Origin: Myxococcales bacterium | GTDB lineage: Bacteria > Myxococcota > Myxococcia > Myxococcales > JAKAPL01 | NCBI GenBank assembly: GCA_021807105.1 | Contig: JAKAPL010000007.1 | Location: 1 to 64,000, forward strand | Reading direction: 5' to 3' | Length of the DNA stretch: 64,000 bases | Shown here: piece by piece, positions 18,894 to 27,817 of the stretch | How positions within the stretch are numbered: the first letter of the stretch is position 1 | Layout: each line of letters starts with the position of its first letter | Notes under the pieces: model-generated | What the model was told of the DNA's origin: nothing | The model's input: only the letters and a program-made list of their open reading frames with translations | The model's database searches: none | Translations under genes and position numbers: made by a program

Positions 18894-19139
18894 CGGCGCG
18901 CAGTCTATCCCGTTTCGCGTCCGGGCCGCCGCCGGACGGCCGCCGAAATTAAAGCGCGAGACGGCTCTGCCGGCGAGCGCGCGGGGCGCGGGGGCGTCCC
19001 CCCAAAAGGTCGCCTGGACGGAGAAAAGCGTGACAAACTTTTTTCCGAGCCTGGCTTCGCGCCGATTCCTGCTGATGAATCCTGGAAGGAACCCCGCGAG
19101 AGGTGCCGACGGCGCGACAGCCCGTCGTTGCAAGGGAGC

Positions 19140-19161
19140 CTCCCGATCGGCCCCGGCGCGC
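19140..19161 (+). repeat. 22-bp direct repeat, left copy (CTCCCGATCGGCCCCGGCGCGC)
   Basis: Exact 22-bp match to 25605-25626 in the same orientation. Confidence 0.9.
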
Positions 19162-19280
19162 CCCACGAGGTGAGCGACGTCCCGCATCCGAACCTCCGGC
19201 TCTCGCGCGATGCACAGGAGAACGTGCCCGTGGTTGGTGAGAAACGTCCAGGCCGGCCCAGGCTCTCGCGCAGCTCGAGC
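19161..19280 (-). pseudogene. truncated winged-HTH transcriptional regulator remnant
   Basis: WTFLTNHGHVLLCIAREPEVRMRDVAHLVG resembles the N-terminus of small winged-HTH regulators; homology stops at the 22-bp repeat. Confidence 0.55.
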
Positions 19281-19318
19281 CGCCGCCGGTCGTCGCCTGG
19301 CTACGGTCTCCTTGACGC

Positions 19319-20008
19319 CTATGTGAGCTGCAGCCACTCGATGACCTCCTGGACGCAGTCAGAGCTGACTTCCGGATCCTCGACGCGAGGGGCGCACAAC
19401 ACGCGCGAGAGCCCGGAGAGTCGGGAGATGGCGACCGCGTTCGAGCCGGTCGAGGAGTCTGGTCGTCCGGGGGCAGTCAGCACCACTCCCAGAACGTCCA
19501 GCCGGACCAACGAAAGAATCCGGAGCGCCATCAACGTGTGGTTGATCGTCCCGAGTCGATCCGCCGCGACGAGAAGAACGCGAGCCTCGAGCGCTCGCGC
19601 CAGGTCCATGGCGTTTCGCTCCCATGTCAGTGGGGAGAGGAGTCCGCCGGCCCCTTCGACCAGCAAGACGTCGGCGCGGGCGGCGTGCTCGCGGATCTGA
19701 TGGACGAGAGCTTCGAAGTCGATCTGCCTGCCTTCGCGATCGGCGGCTTCCGGTGGAGCCACGGGATCACGAAATCGCAACAACGCGTGCCGGGGTCCCA
19801 CCTGCCCCGTCGCACGAGCGAGCGCGACCCCGTCCTCCGTCTCGGCCGGGGGCCCGAGGCATCCAGTCTCCAGCGGCTTCACGGCCACGACGCGCCGACC
19901 AGCGCGGCGCAGCGCCCGAGCCAGGGCGCAGCCAGTCCAGGTCTTTCCCACGCCGGTGTCCGTCCCGGCGATCAGCAGCATCGAAGAGGTCGGCATGGTT
20001 TCGTTCAT
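19319..20008 (-). CDS. bioD: dethiobiotin synthase-like protein
   Basis: LLIAGTDTGVGKTWTGCALARAL P-loop, VKPLETGC, VEGAGGLLSPL, DRLGTINHTL; ATGA overlap with upstream larB-like gene. Confidence 0.85.
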   Translation of the reverse strand: MNETMPTSSMLLIAGTDTGVGKTWTGCALARALRRAGRRVVAVKPLETGCLGPPAETEDGVALARATGQVGPRHALLRFRDPVAPPEAADREGRQIDFEALVHQIREHAARADVLLVEGAGGLLSPLTWERNAMDLARALEARVLLVAADRLGTINHTLMALRILSLVRLDVLGVVLTAPGRPDSSTGSNAVAISRLSGLSRVLCAPRVEDPEVSSDCVQEVIEWLQLT

Positions 20009-20799
20009 CCTAGTGCTCCGTTGGTCGTGAGTCTGAACCGTGGAACGGATTGGAGGATGCGAAGCGCGGCGAACGCGGCCCCGAACCCGTTGTCGATGTT
20101 GCAGACGGTGACGCCCGAGGCGCAGCTCGTCAGCATCCCCGCCAGGGCAGCGAGGCCGCCGACGCCGACGCCATAGCCCACGGAGGTGGGTACGGCGATC
20201 ACCGGGATGGACACCAGCCCGCCGACCACGCTGGGCAACGCTCCCTCCATCCCGGCCACGACGATGGCCAACGCAGCCCGATCGAGGACCTCGCGGTGCC
20301 CCAGGAGGCGGTGCAGCCCAGCGACGCCGACGTCGTAGAGCCGCTCGAACTCGAGTCCGAATGCCCGTAACGCCTCGGCGCACTCCTCTGCGACGGGTAG
20401 ATCCGCGGTTCCCGCAGAGACCAACGCCACGGGTCCGTGGGGGAGCGGCGCAATCGGTCGCACCTCGACGAAGGCGACGCGAGCGAGCGAAGCGTAGCGC
20501 GTCTGTGGGAGCTCCTTGGCGAGGTACGCGGCCTGCTCCGGGTCCATGCGTGTGACGAGCACGTTTTCACCGGCGCGCACGAGCTCCCGCGCCACGCCCG
20601 CAATCTGCTGCGCGGTCTTGCCTTGCCCCAGAATGACCTCCGGCGCACCTTGCCGCAGCGCGCGGTGATGATCGACCGTGGCGAAGTCGAGGTCAGCGAA
20701 GGGGAGGTCGCGCAGTCTCGAGAGCGCATCCCCAACGACCACCCGCCCGGCCTGAACTTCTTCCAGGAGCACTCGCAGTCGAGCTACGTCCATCGTCAT
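20005..20799 (-). CDS. larB: LarB-like (nickel pincer cofactor biosynthesis, AIR carboxylase-like) protein
   Basis: FADLDFATVDHHRALRQGAPEVILGQGKTAQQI and VAGMEGALPSVVGGLVSIPVIAVPTSVGYG motifs. Confidence 0.88.
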   Translation of the reverse strand: MTMDVARLRVLLEEVQAGRVVVGDALSRLRDLPFADLDFATVDHHRALRQGAPEVILGQGKTAQQIAGVARELVRAGENVLVTRMDPEQAAYLAKELPQTRYASLARVAFVEVRPIAPLPHGPVALVSAGTADLPVAEECAEALRAFGLEFERLYDVGVAGLHRLLGHREVLDRAALAIVVAGMEGALPSVVGGLVSIPVIAVPTSVGYGVGVGGLAALAGMLTSCASGVTVCNIDNGFGAAFAALRILQSVPRFRLTTNGALG

Positions 20800-20878
20800 C
20801 CTCCACTGCTGCGCGATCGGTCCACGCTTCACGGGTCATCATTCGCACGGCATGGTCCATTCGCGTCCCGCCCTCGAC

Positions 20879-21739
20879 TCACGGGTTGCAGAAGTCGCAG
20901 CGGCCCGCCGGCGCCGCCGTCTCGGGGCGCTCCACCGTCACCTGGTGGCCACACAGGAGACAACGGTAGATGTCCGCTCGGGCCTCCCTCGTCGGGCTGC
21001 GACACTCCCCGCAGGGCAGACCGGGGACACGCTCGGCCAGTTGGAAGCCAGGCGCTTCGCAGTCAGGACAGAGAGTGCAGAGCTTGCGCGCGAGGTCTCG
21101 CGCGGCTTCGCCAATCATCCCCATGCGAGTGGGGTTCAGATGGGCGCGCAGATCTGTTTCCACGAAGACGGAGCCGTCGTCCCCGGCCTCGCCGCGAGCC
21201 CATTCGAAGGCCTCACGCAGCCTTTCCCAATCGGCAATGCCTTTTCGGATCTGGGGGTCGTCCTCGTGCCGCGGGCGCACCACCAACCCGTGTTCCGGGA
21301 ACCCCGCCGCGCGGGCGAACCTCTCGGCCTCCTCCCAACTCGAGGTGAGCACATGAGAGAAGCGGGCCCCACCCGAGGCCACACCGACCACCTCGACGCC
21401 CAGCACATCATCGATCCAGACGATCATCTCCACGTTCCAGGAAAACATGCCGGAGAACGGATCCGGCCCGAAGCTCCCCTCACTGGCGAGCCCCAGAGGC
21501 AGGCCCGCCAGCTCCATTCCGATGCGTGCCTTTTTCCGCGCCGCCTCGAGCTGGCGCCCAGCACGCGGGATGTCGCGCGTGAACGTTCCCAGCAGGTCCG
21601 TATCGTATCCCGCCACCCGCCGAACCCGACAGGCCAGAGCCTCCTCCAAAATGGGCGCTATCACGCCCTCCTTACCATGCTGCGTGAGGAGGGCCACGTC
21701 TCGACCACGATAGACACTCCCGCCAGACGTCGGCAGCAT
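20879..21739 (-). CDS. DUF6671-like protein with C-terminal zinc-ribbon-type cysteines
   Basis: GRDVALLTQHGKEGVIAPILEEAL, DTDLLGTFTRDIPR, LASEGSFGPDPFSG, WIDDVLG; CPDCEAPGFQ, CGECRSP, CLLCGH, CDFC; start 21739 chosen by homology pattern. Confidence 0.65.
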   Translation of the reverse strand: MLPTSGGSVYRGRDVALLTQHGKEGVIAPILEEALACRVRRVAGYDTDLLGTFTRDIPRAGRQLEAARKKARIGMELAGLPLGLASEGSFGPDPFSGMFSWNVEMIVWIDDVLGVEVVGVASGGARFSHVLTSSWEEAERFARAAGFPEHGLVVRPRHEDDPQIRKGIADWERLREAFEWARGEAGDDGSVFVETDLRAHLNPTRMGMIGEAARDLARKLCTLCPDCEAPGFQLAERVPGLPCGECRSPTREARADIYRCLLCGHQVTVERPETAAPAGRCDFCNP

Positions 21740-21987
21740 GACCAGCCTCCTCGATTCGTTCGACTGCCGTTCCGACCCGGCTCCAGGACTTCGCCCTCGC
21801 CGAGCACGACCGGATCGGGCCGACGCGCCCCCGATTGCCTCACGTCGACCGAGGCCGCGTCGACCGGCGCACCTCGCGACTCCAGGTCGGGAACCATGGA
21901 TGTCCGCCACCCAGGGCAGAGGTCGCGCGCCATCGGCGTTCATTCCGCTTGCGGTCACACCCTCACTTGCGCTAGCGTATACACGAT

Positions 21988-22599
21988 ATGCAGGTCGCGA
22001 TTCCAGTGTCACCCCGCGAGGGACGGGAGCCGATGAGCATGCTGCTGCTGGTCCGGAGCGCGGACGACCTCGGCGCCAGCATCGAGGCGGCCGGCGCCTT
22101 CCTGGTCCATCTGCGGCGCCGCTCGGTGAAGCCTCGCGAGTTCGACGAGGTCCTCGGACTTTGGCTCCGACGGGAGCTCGATGCAGATCTTCCCACGTGG
22201 ATCTGGCCCGCTCCCGAGTCCCGAGCGGGCGTTCGGGTGGGCGACGATCCCGTGGATGCTTCCGGACCGGGTCCGAGAGAAACTGCCGTGGGGATCCGGG
22301 AGGCCTTCTCGCTCTTGGGGCTGTGGTCCCTTTGCTGGATCGACGGCACCCTCCTGCGGGAGGCAAAGAACCCTGGCGAGCGGCGTCTCCGGCTCCTCGA
22401 GAGCCTGGCAACGGACGCGGCGCCACGAGCGAGCCGGCCAGGAGCCTTCTTCCCGGTCTTCGAGGCGACCGAGCCCAGCGGCTCCATCGAACCGATCATG
22501 CGGGAACTCGGTGACCGGTTTCCTCACCTCGTTGGCGGACGCTGGTTCGTCGATGATCGGGAGCTGGGGCTCCTCGTATCGAAGAGCGCCCACCGATGA
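21988..22599 (+). CDS. hypothetical protein
   Basis: 203-aa ORF divergent from the DUF6671-like gene; no recognised domain. Confidence 0.5.
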   Translation: MQVAIPVSPREGREPMSMLLLVRSADDLGASIEAAGAFLVHLRRRSVKPREFDEVLGLWLRRELDADLPTWIWPAPESRAGVRVGDDPVDASGPGPRETAVGIREAFSLLGLWSLCWIDGTLLREAKNPGERRLRLLESLATDAAPRASRPGAFFPVFEATEPSGSIEPIMRELGDRFPHLVGGRWFVDDRELGLLVSKSAHR

Positions 22600-22746
22600 A
22601 CGCACCCACGCACGCACCAATCATCGAGATCACCATGGGCAATGGGAGCGATTGGGCTGCCGTGTACCGTGCTGCCGAGAACATCCCGGGGTTCGAAGCC
22701 CTGCAACACCGCACAGCGCGTAGGGCGCAGAGAGGGGCATGATTCG

Positions 22747-23322
22747 ATGAACGACCGAGCGACGAGCAGAGACCTGGAGCATGCGAGCGCGCAGAAGGGA
22801 CCACTTCATCGAGTGGCTCTCGATGAACCCATCGGCGTGTGGGCTGGCCCCTGCGGGCCCACTGACGTCGATGTTGCCTTGAGCGCCTGCTGCAGCCTGC
22901 CTCACCACGGCCGCCTCACGCTCGTTCTCTGGCTTCCGCAGACCACGCCAGCGACGGATGCAGCTCGGGCTCTCGCGAAGGCGGGTGCATTCGCGGACAC
23001 CCTCGTGCTGATCGCGAGTGAAGGGGATCGGCTTCGCTGGGGAGCGCTCGGGGTCGCTGACCTCTGTGCGATTGCCCGCGGGAGCGGCGGCGTCCGCGTC
23101 CTCGTCGAGCCAGACTCGCGCAGGGCCGTGGCGGGATCCATGCAGCGGCTGCGCTCAGGCGACACTTTTTGCGTGGTCTGGTCGACCGAGCGAGGGCGCC
23201 CCGCACTGGACGGCTTGCTCGCCCTCGGGGCCGCCTGGCGCAACGCCTGGGACGAGCCGGAGGACGGCGAGTTCCATGGCTCCCCGCGAGGGCCCGACGG
23301 CGACCGACCCTGCGCAAGCTAG
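22747..23322 (+). CDS. hypothetical protein
   Basis: ORF 22642..23322 with internal ATG at 22747; codirectional with icd; no recognised domain. Confidence 0.5.
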   Translation: MNDRATSRDLEHASAQKGPLHRVALDEPIGVWAGPCGPTDVDVALSACCSLPHHGRLTLVLWLPQTTPATDAARALAKAGAFADTLVLIASEGDRLRWGALGVADLCAIARGSGGVRVLVEPDSRRAVAGSMQRLRSGDTFCVVWSTERGRPALDGLLALGAAWRNAWDEPEDGEFHGSPRGPDGDRPCAS

Positions 23323-23358
23323 ATGACCCAACACCAAGCGTAAGGAAGGAGAACGCGA

Positions 23359-24825
23359 ATGACTACGCCGTTCACGCCCCCGGAGAAGAAGCTCGTGACC
23401 CTCATCCCTGGGGACGGGGTAGGCCCCGAATGTGTGCGCGCCGCCCAACGAATCATCGAGGCGGTGGGCGCCAACGTCAGGTGGGAGGAGCGTCAGGCGG
23501 GCGCGAGCGTCTTCCGGCAGGGCATCGCATCCGGCGTCCCCCAGGACACCATCGAATCGATCCGCAGGACTCGAGTCGCGTTGAAGGGTCCACTGGAGAC
23601 TCCCGTCGGCTTCGGCGAGAAGAGCGCCAACGTCACCCTCCGAAAGCTCTTCGAGACCTACGGCAACATCCGTCCCGTTCGCGAGCTTCCGGGCGTAGCG
23701 ACCCCCTACAGCGGTCGCGGCATCGACCTGGTGGTGGTCCGCGAGAACGTCGAGGATCTGTACGCCGGCATCGAGCACATGCAGACCCCGGGGGTCGCGC
23801 AGTGCCTCAAGCTCATCTCCTCGAAGGGCTGCGAGAAGATCGTCCGCCTCGCGTTCGAGCTCGCCCTGGCCGAGGGCCGCACGCGCGTCCACTGCGCGAC
23901 GAAGTCCAACATCATGAAGCTGACCGAGGGCACGCTGAAGCGTACCTTCGAGAAGGTCAGTCGAGAGTATCCCGGAATCGAGGCGCAGCACATCATCATT
24001 GACAATTGCGCCCACCAACTCGTCAAGAAGCCAGAGCAGTTCGAAGTCATCGTGACGACGAACATGAACGGCGACATCATCAGTGACCTCACGTCGGCGC
24101 TGGTGGGCGGGCTCGGGTTCGCTCCGTCCGCGAACATCGGAAACGAGGTCGCGATCTTCGAAGCAGTACACGGCTCCGCGCCAAAGTACGCGGACAAGAA
24201 CGTCATCAACCCGACCGCGGTCGTCCAGTCGGCGGTCATGATGCTCCGTCATCTCGGCGAGTTCGAAGCGGCGGCGAAGATCGAGCACGCCATCCTCGTC
24301 ACGCTCGAGGACGGCAAGGTGCGGACCGGCGACGTCGTCGGTTACGACAAGGGGGCCTCCACCAGCGCCTTCACCGAGGCCATCATCGCGAACCTCGGCA
24401 GGAGGTCCGGTCGCTACCAGGTCCGGGCGTACAAGCCGATCGCGCTTCCGAAGATCGACCCGGCGCCCGACTTCGTGAAGGCGAAGGACCGACGCGTGGT
24501 CGGCATCGACATCTTCATCGAGTCCTCGCTCTCGCCCGAGGAGCTCGGGAAGAGCCTCGAGCACTTGGCCGCGGAGACGGCGACGAAGTTGAAGATGATC
24601 TCCAACCGCGGGACGAAGGTCTATCCGACCACGGGCGCGATGACCGACTGCGTCGACCACTGGCGTTGCCGCTTCATCCTTCCCGATCCGAAGGGCGACC
24701 TCGACGACCTCGCCATCTTCGGCCTGCTCCAGCGAGTCGCCTCGCAGCATCGCTGGATGCACCTCGAGAAGCTGCCTGAGTTCGACGGAGAGACCGGCTT
24801 CACCAGGGCGCAGGGCGAGGATTGA
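23359..24825 (+). CDS. icd: NADP-dependent isocitrate dehydrogenase
   Basis: LIPGDGVGPE, VVVRENVEDLYAGIEH, NMNGDIISDL, FEAVHGSAPKYADKNVINPTA isocitrate/isopropylmalate dehydrogenase motifs; extended C-terminal domain. Confidence 0.93.
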   Translation: MTTPFTPPEKKLVTLIPGDGVGPECVRAAQRIIEAVGANVRWEERQAGASVFRQGIASGVPQDTIESIRRTRVALKGPLETPVGFGEKSANVTLRKLFETYGNIRPVRELPGVATPYSGRGIDLVVVRENVEDLYAGIEHMQTPGVAQCLKLISSKGCEKIVRLAFELALAEGRTRVHCATKSNIMKLTEGTLKRTFEKVSREYPGIEAQHIIIDNCAHQLVKKPEQFEVIVTTNMNGDIISDLTSALVGGLGFAPSANIGNEVAIFEAVHGSAPKYADKNVINPTAVVQSAVMMLRHLGEFEAAAKIEHAILVTLEDGKVRTGDVVGYDKGASTSAFTEAIIANLGRRSGRYQVRAYKPIALPKIDPAPDFVKAKDRRVVGIDIFIESSLSPEELGKSLEHLAAETATKLKMISNRGTKVYPTTGAMTDCVDHWRCRFILPDPKGDLDDLAIFGLLQRVASQHRWMHLEKLPEFDGETGFTRAQGED

Positions 24826-25102
24826 TCCCTCGCCGACGAGCGGAGGATGCCAGGCACGTCGAGCAGGCGGCCCGTGTGCTTCGCGCGGGCGGCCTCGTCG
24901 CCATCCCCACGGAGACCGTCTATGGGCTCGGGGCCGACGCCGAGAACAGCAGCGCGGTGGAGCGCATCTTCGTGGCCAAGGGGCGTCCCACCACCCACCC
25001 GCTCATCGTCCAGATCCGTGACGCAGGTCAGCTCGACTCTTGGGCAGCGGAGGTCCCGAAGTCGGCACGCCTCCTGGCCGAGCGCTTCTGGCCGGGTCCC
25101 CT

Positions 25103-25357
25103 TCAGCCCGTCTTATTCACGGTCCGGCTGCTGCGGCGTCCGATTCCGCGCCTCCCGAAGGGGGGCCTTGCCACCCCTACAACGACATGGGGGGTGTGCT
25201 CGCTCCGTACCTCCTCGCGGGGGGCTTGCCACCCTCCAAACGACTTCGGGGGGAGGTGCTTTACGCGACGCCTCGTCGGTCGTCGCTCTCGCTTGCCCTT
25301 CTCGGCTCGCGGTCGAAAAACGCCTCGCTACGCCGTACCGTGAATAAGACGGGCTGA
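25103..25357 (+). mobile_element. MITE-like non-autonomous insertion (255 bp) with 21-bp perfect terminal inverted repeats
   Basis: TCAGCCCGTCTTATTCACGGT at left and ACCGTGAATAAGACGGGCTGA at right; no transposase; splits the sua5 reading frame. Confidence 0.85.
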
Positions 25358-25604
25358 GCCTCGTCCTTCGGCGAAGCCAACGCGTGCCTCACGTGGTGAC
25401 GGGTGGGCTCGAGACCGTCGCGTTGCGGGTGCCGGCCCACGACGTCGCGCTCTCGCTTCTCTCGACGTTCGGCGGCGGAATCGTCGCGCCATCCGCCAAT
25501 CGCTTCGGCGCCGTCAGCCCCACGACGGCTCGTCACGTCCGCGATGGGCTGGGCGCCGCCGTCGATTTCGTGCTGGATGGTGGCGCATGCGAGGTCGGCG
25601 TCGA

Positions 25605-25626
25605 CTCCCGATCGGCCCCGGCGCGC
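25605..25626 (+). repeat. 22-bp direct repeat, right copy (CTCCCGATCGGCCCCGGCGCGC)
   Basis: Exact match to 19140-19161. Confidence 0.9.
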
Positions 25627-25734
25627 AGGGCGAAGCTCGCGAGATCTCGCGCTGTCCGCCGCCCGCCTGCCGGATTGACGGGGATCGTTCCGCGGGGTGA
25701 TCGGGGCCCCGGGGCCGGGGAGGTGGCTTCTCAT

Positions 25735-25839
25735 CCCCTCGGAGGCCTCTGACGGCCCCTCGGAGGCCTCTCATGGCCCCTCAGAGGCCTCTCTGGGCCC
25801 CTCGGGGGCCTCTTGGGGCCCCTCGCAGGCCGTTCTCAT
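25735..25839 (+). repeat. 21-bp tandem repeat, 5 imperfect copies (CCCCTCGGAGGCCTCTNNNGG)
   Basis: Units starting 25735, 25756, 25777, 25798, 25819; most contain AGGCCT. Confidence 0.9.
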
Positions 25840-25954
25840 CGACTCCGAGGGGTGAGCGGGAGGGTCCAGGAATCGAGCGGGTGGCTCAAGGAAGTTGGGA
25901 GCGCCTCCCGGCGCCCCCTTGTGCTCGGAGCGCGGAGGCGCTAGGCCAGTGGGC

Positions 25955-27073
25955 ATGCGCCGGGCGTCGTGGTTGCTCTGGGTCGCGTTCGCGGCCTGCC
26001 GCTCCGCCTCCGCCCCCGCGCCGGCCGAGTCGTTCGCCGCCATCCCGAAGTTCGACGTCCACACGCACATCGCCCCGGGCGGCATGGCCCGCGCCCGCAA
26101 GCTCTTCGCCGCCGCGGGCATCGAGGCGGCGGTCAACCTCTCCGGGGGCGAGACCCCCGAGCGGCTCGCCGCGCAGATCGCGGCCGGCGCGAGCGGCCGG
26201 ATTCTCACCTTCGCGAACCTCGACTGGGACGGCGCGCTCCGGCCGGGCTGGGTCGAGGCGCAGGTCGCCTGGCTGCGCCGGGCGCGGGCCCTCGGCGCCG
26301 CCGGCCTCAAGATCTTCAAGTCGCTCGGCCTCACGATCCGCGACCCCGCGGGGGCGCTCATCGCGATCGACGACCCGCGGCTCGATCCGATCTTCGAGGA
26401 GGCCGGCCGGCTGGGGATGCCGGTCGCGATCCACGCGGGCGATCCCAAGGCGTTCTTCGAGCCGGTCACGCCCGCGAACGAGCGCTTCGCGGAGCTCTCG
26501 CTCAATCCGAGCTGGAGCTTCGCCGACCGTTCGGTCTTCCCGTCGTGGGAGGCGCTCTTCGGGCAGTTCTCCCGCCGGATCGCCCGCCACCCGGGGACCA
26601 CCTTCATCGGCGTCCACTTCGGCAACGACCCCGAGGAGCCCGCCCGGGTGGCGAAGCTGCTCGACGGCAACCCGAACCTCTACGTCGACACCGCGGCGCG
26701 CGTCGGAGAGATCGGCCGAAAGCCCCCCGAGGCCCTGCGGGCGATCTTCCTCGCCCATCGCCGCCGCATCCTCTTCGGCACCGACGTCGGCGTCGGCCCG
26801 CGCCACCTGACGCTCGGCGCCCCCGAGCCCCGGCCCGCGACCGAGGCCGACGCCCCCGCCTTCTACGCCGCCCACTGGCGTTTCTTCGAGACCGCGCGGC
26901 GGGGGATCGACCACCCCACGCCCATCCAGGGGAGCTGGAAGGTGGACGGCATCGGCCTGCCCCCGGACGTCCTCGAGGACTTCTACCACCGCAACGCCGA
27001 GCGGCTCTTCCACCTCGCCCCGCTGCCGCGCCCGGGGGCCCATCCCCGTTCACGCCCGCCGGCGGCGCGGTAG
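25955..27073 (+). CDS. amidohydrolase-family lipoprotein (metal-dependent hydrolase)
   Basis: VAFAAC lipobox; FDVHTHIAPGG, VAIHAGDP, FIGVHFGNDPE, ILFGTDVG metal-ligand motifs. Confidence 0.8.
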   Translation: MRRASWLLWVAFAACRSASAPAPAESFAAIPKFDVHTHIAPGGMARARKLFAAAGIEAAVNLSGGETPERLAAQIAAGASGRILTFANLDWDGALRPGWVEAQVAWLRRARALGAAGLKIFKSLGLTIRDPAGALIAIDDPRLDPIFEEAGRLGMPVAIHAGDPKAFFEPVTPANERFAELSLNPSWSFADRSVFPSWEALFGQFSRRIARHPGTTFIGVHFGNDPEEPARVAKLLDGNPNLYVDTAARVGEIGRKPPEALRAIFLAHRRRILFGTDVGVGPRHLTLGAPEPRPATEADAPAFYAAHWRFFETARRGIDHPTPIQGSWKVDGIGLPPDVLEDFYHRNAERLFHLAPLPRPGAHPRSRPPAAR

Positions 27074-27817
27074 GCTCACGAGGAAGAACGCCGAGGCGAC
27101 GAGGATCGCGATCGGGCCGGGGGGGCGGTGGAGGGCGGCGCCGAGGAAGGTCCCGGCCGTCGCGGAGGCGACGGCGATGGCCACCGAGATCGCGAACATC
27201 GACCGCAGGCTCCCGGCGAGGCGCTTGGCCGTGGCCGCCGGGATGATGATGAGCGAGCCCATGAGGAGGACGCCGAGGAAGCGGAGCCCGAGCGCCACGG
27301 TCAGGGAGAAGGCGACCAGGAAGGCGAGGTCGAGCGCGGCCACCCGGATGCCCGAGGTCCGGGCGATGTCCGGGGAGATGAGCGAGACGACGAGCCGGTC
27401 GCGAGAGGCGAGGACGAAGGCGATGACCGCGAGGGCCGCCGCTGCGCCGAGCGCCGACTGGAGCCCGGAGACCTTCCCCGCCCCGCCGAAGAGCGCGTCG
27501 ATCAGCTCCTCCCCGGAGGTGAGCAGGCTCCCGACGGCGAGCGCCGCGGAGAAGACGACCCCGACGACGGTGTCGATCGGCAGCCGCGTGCGCCGCTCGA
27601 TCCCCCAGATGAGGAGCGTCCCGAGCAGGAGCGTCGCGAGGGCGCCGAGCAGCGGCTGGAGCCGAAAGAGCAGCGCGAGGCCGATGCCGGGCAGGGCGAC
27701 GTGCGACATCGCGTCCGCCGCGAGGGTCATCCGCCGCAGGACCGCGAAGCAGCCGACGAGTCCGGCCGCGACGGCCATCGCGAGCTCCAGCCCGAGGCCG
27801 CCGGGGTCAAGGGTCAT
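27050..27817 (-). CDS. metal (Zn/Mn) ABC transporter permease, ZnuB-like
   Basis: LRRMTLAADAMSHVALPGIGLALLF, VGVVFSAALAVGSLL, FLGVLLMGSLIIIPAATA. Confidence 0.9.
   Translation of the reverse strand: MTLDPGGLGLELAMAVAAGLVGCFAVLRRMTLAADAMSHVALPGIGLALLFRLQPLLGALATLLLGTLLIWGIERRTRLPIDTVVGVVFSAALAVGSLLTSGEELIDALFGGAGKVSGLQSALGAAAALAVIAFVLASRDRLVVSLISPDIARTSGIRVAALDLAFLVAFSLTVALGLRFLGVLLMGSLIIIPAATAKRLAGSLRSMFAISVAIAVASATAGTFLGAALHRPPGPIAILVASAFFLVSLPRRRRA

Larger units (their letters stand above)
24822..25626 (+). pseudogene. Sua5/YrdC/YwlC (threonylcarbamoyl-AMP synthase) gene, interrupted and truncated
   Basis: N-part AARVLRAGGLVAIPTETVYGLGADA...FWPGPL; continues after a 255-bp insertion as LSLVLRRSQRVPHVVTGGLETVALRVPAHDVALSLLSTFGGGIVAPSANRFGAVSPTTA...EVGVDS, then homology is lost at the 22-bp repeat. 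Confidence 0.85.

Noticed and set aside
23155-24762. 535-aa minus-strand ORF antisense to icd
   Set aside because: icd has unambiguous catalytic motifs on the plus strand; mirror-frame artefact.
25771-26670. 299-aa minus-strand ORF containing EGPREASEGP repeats
   Set aside because: Antisense to the amidohydrolase gene; the repeat is the 21-bp tandem DNA repeat translated.
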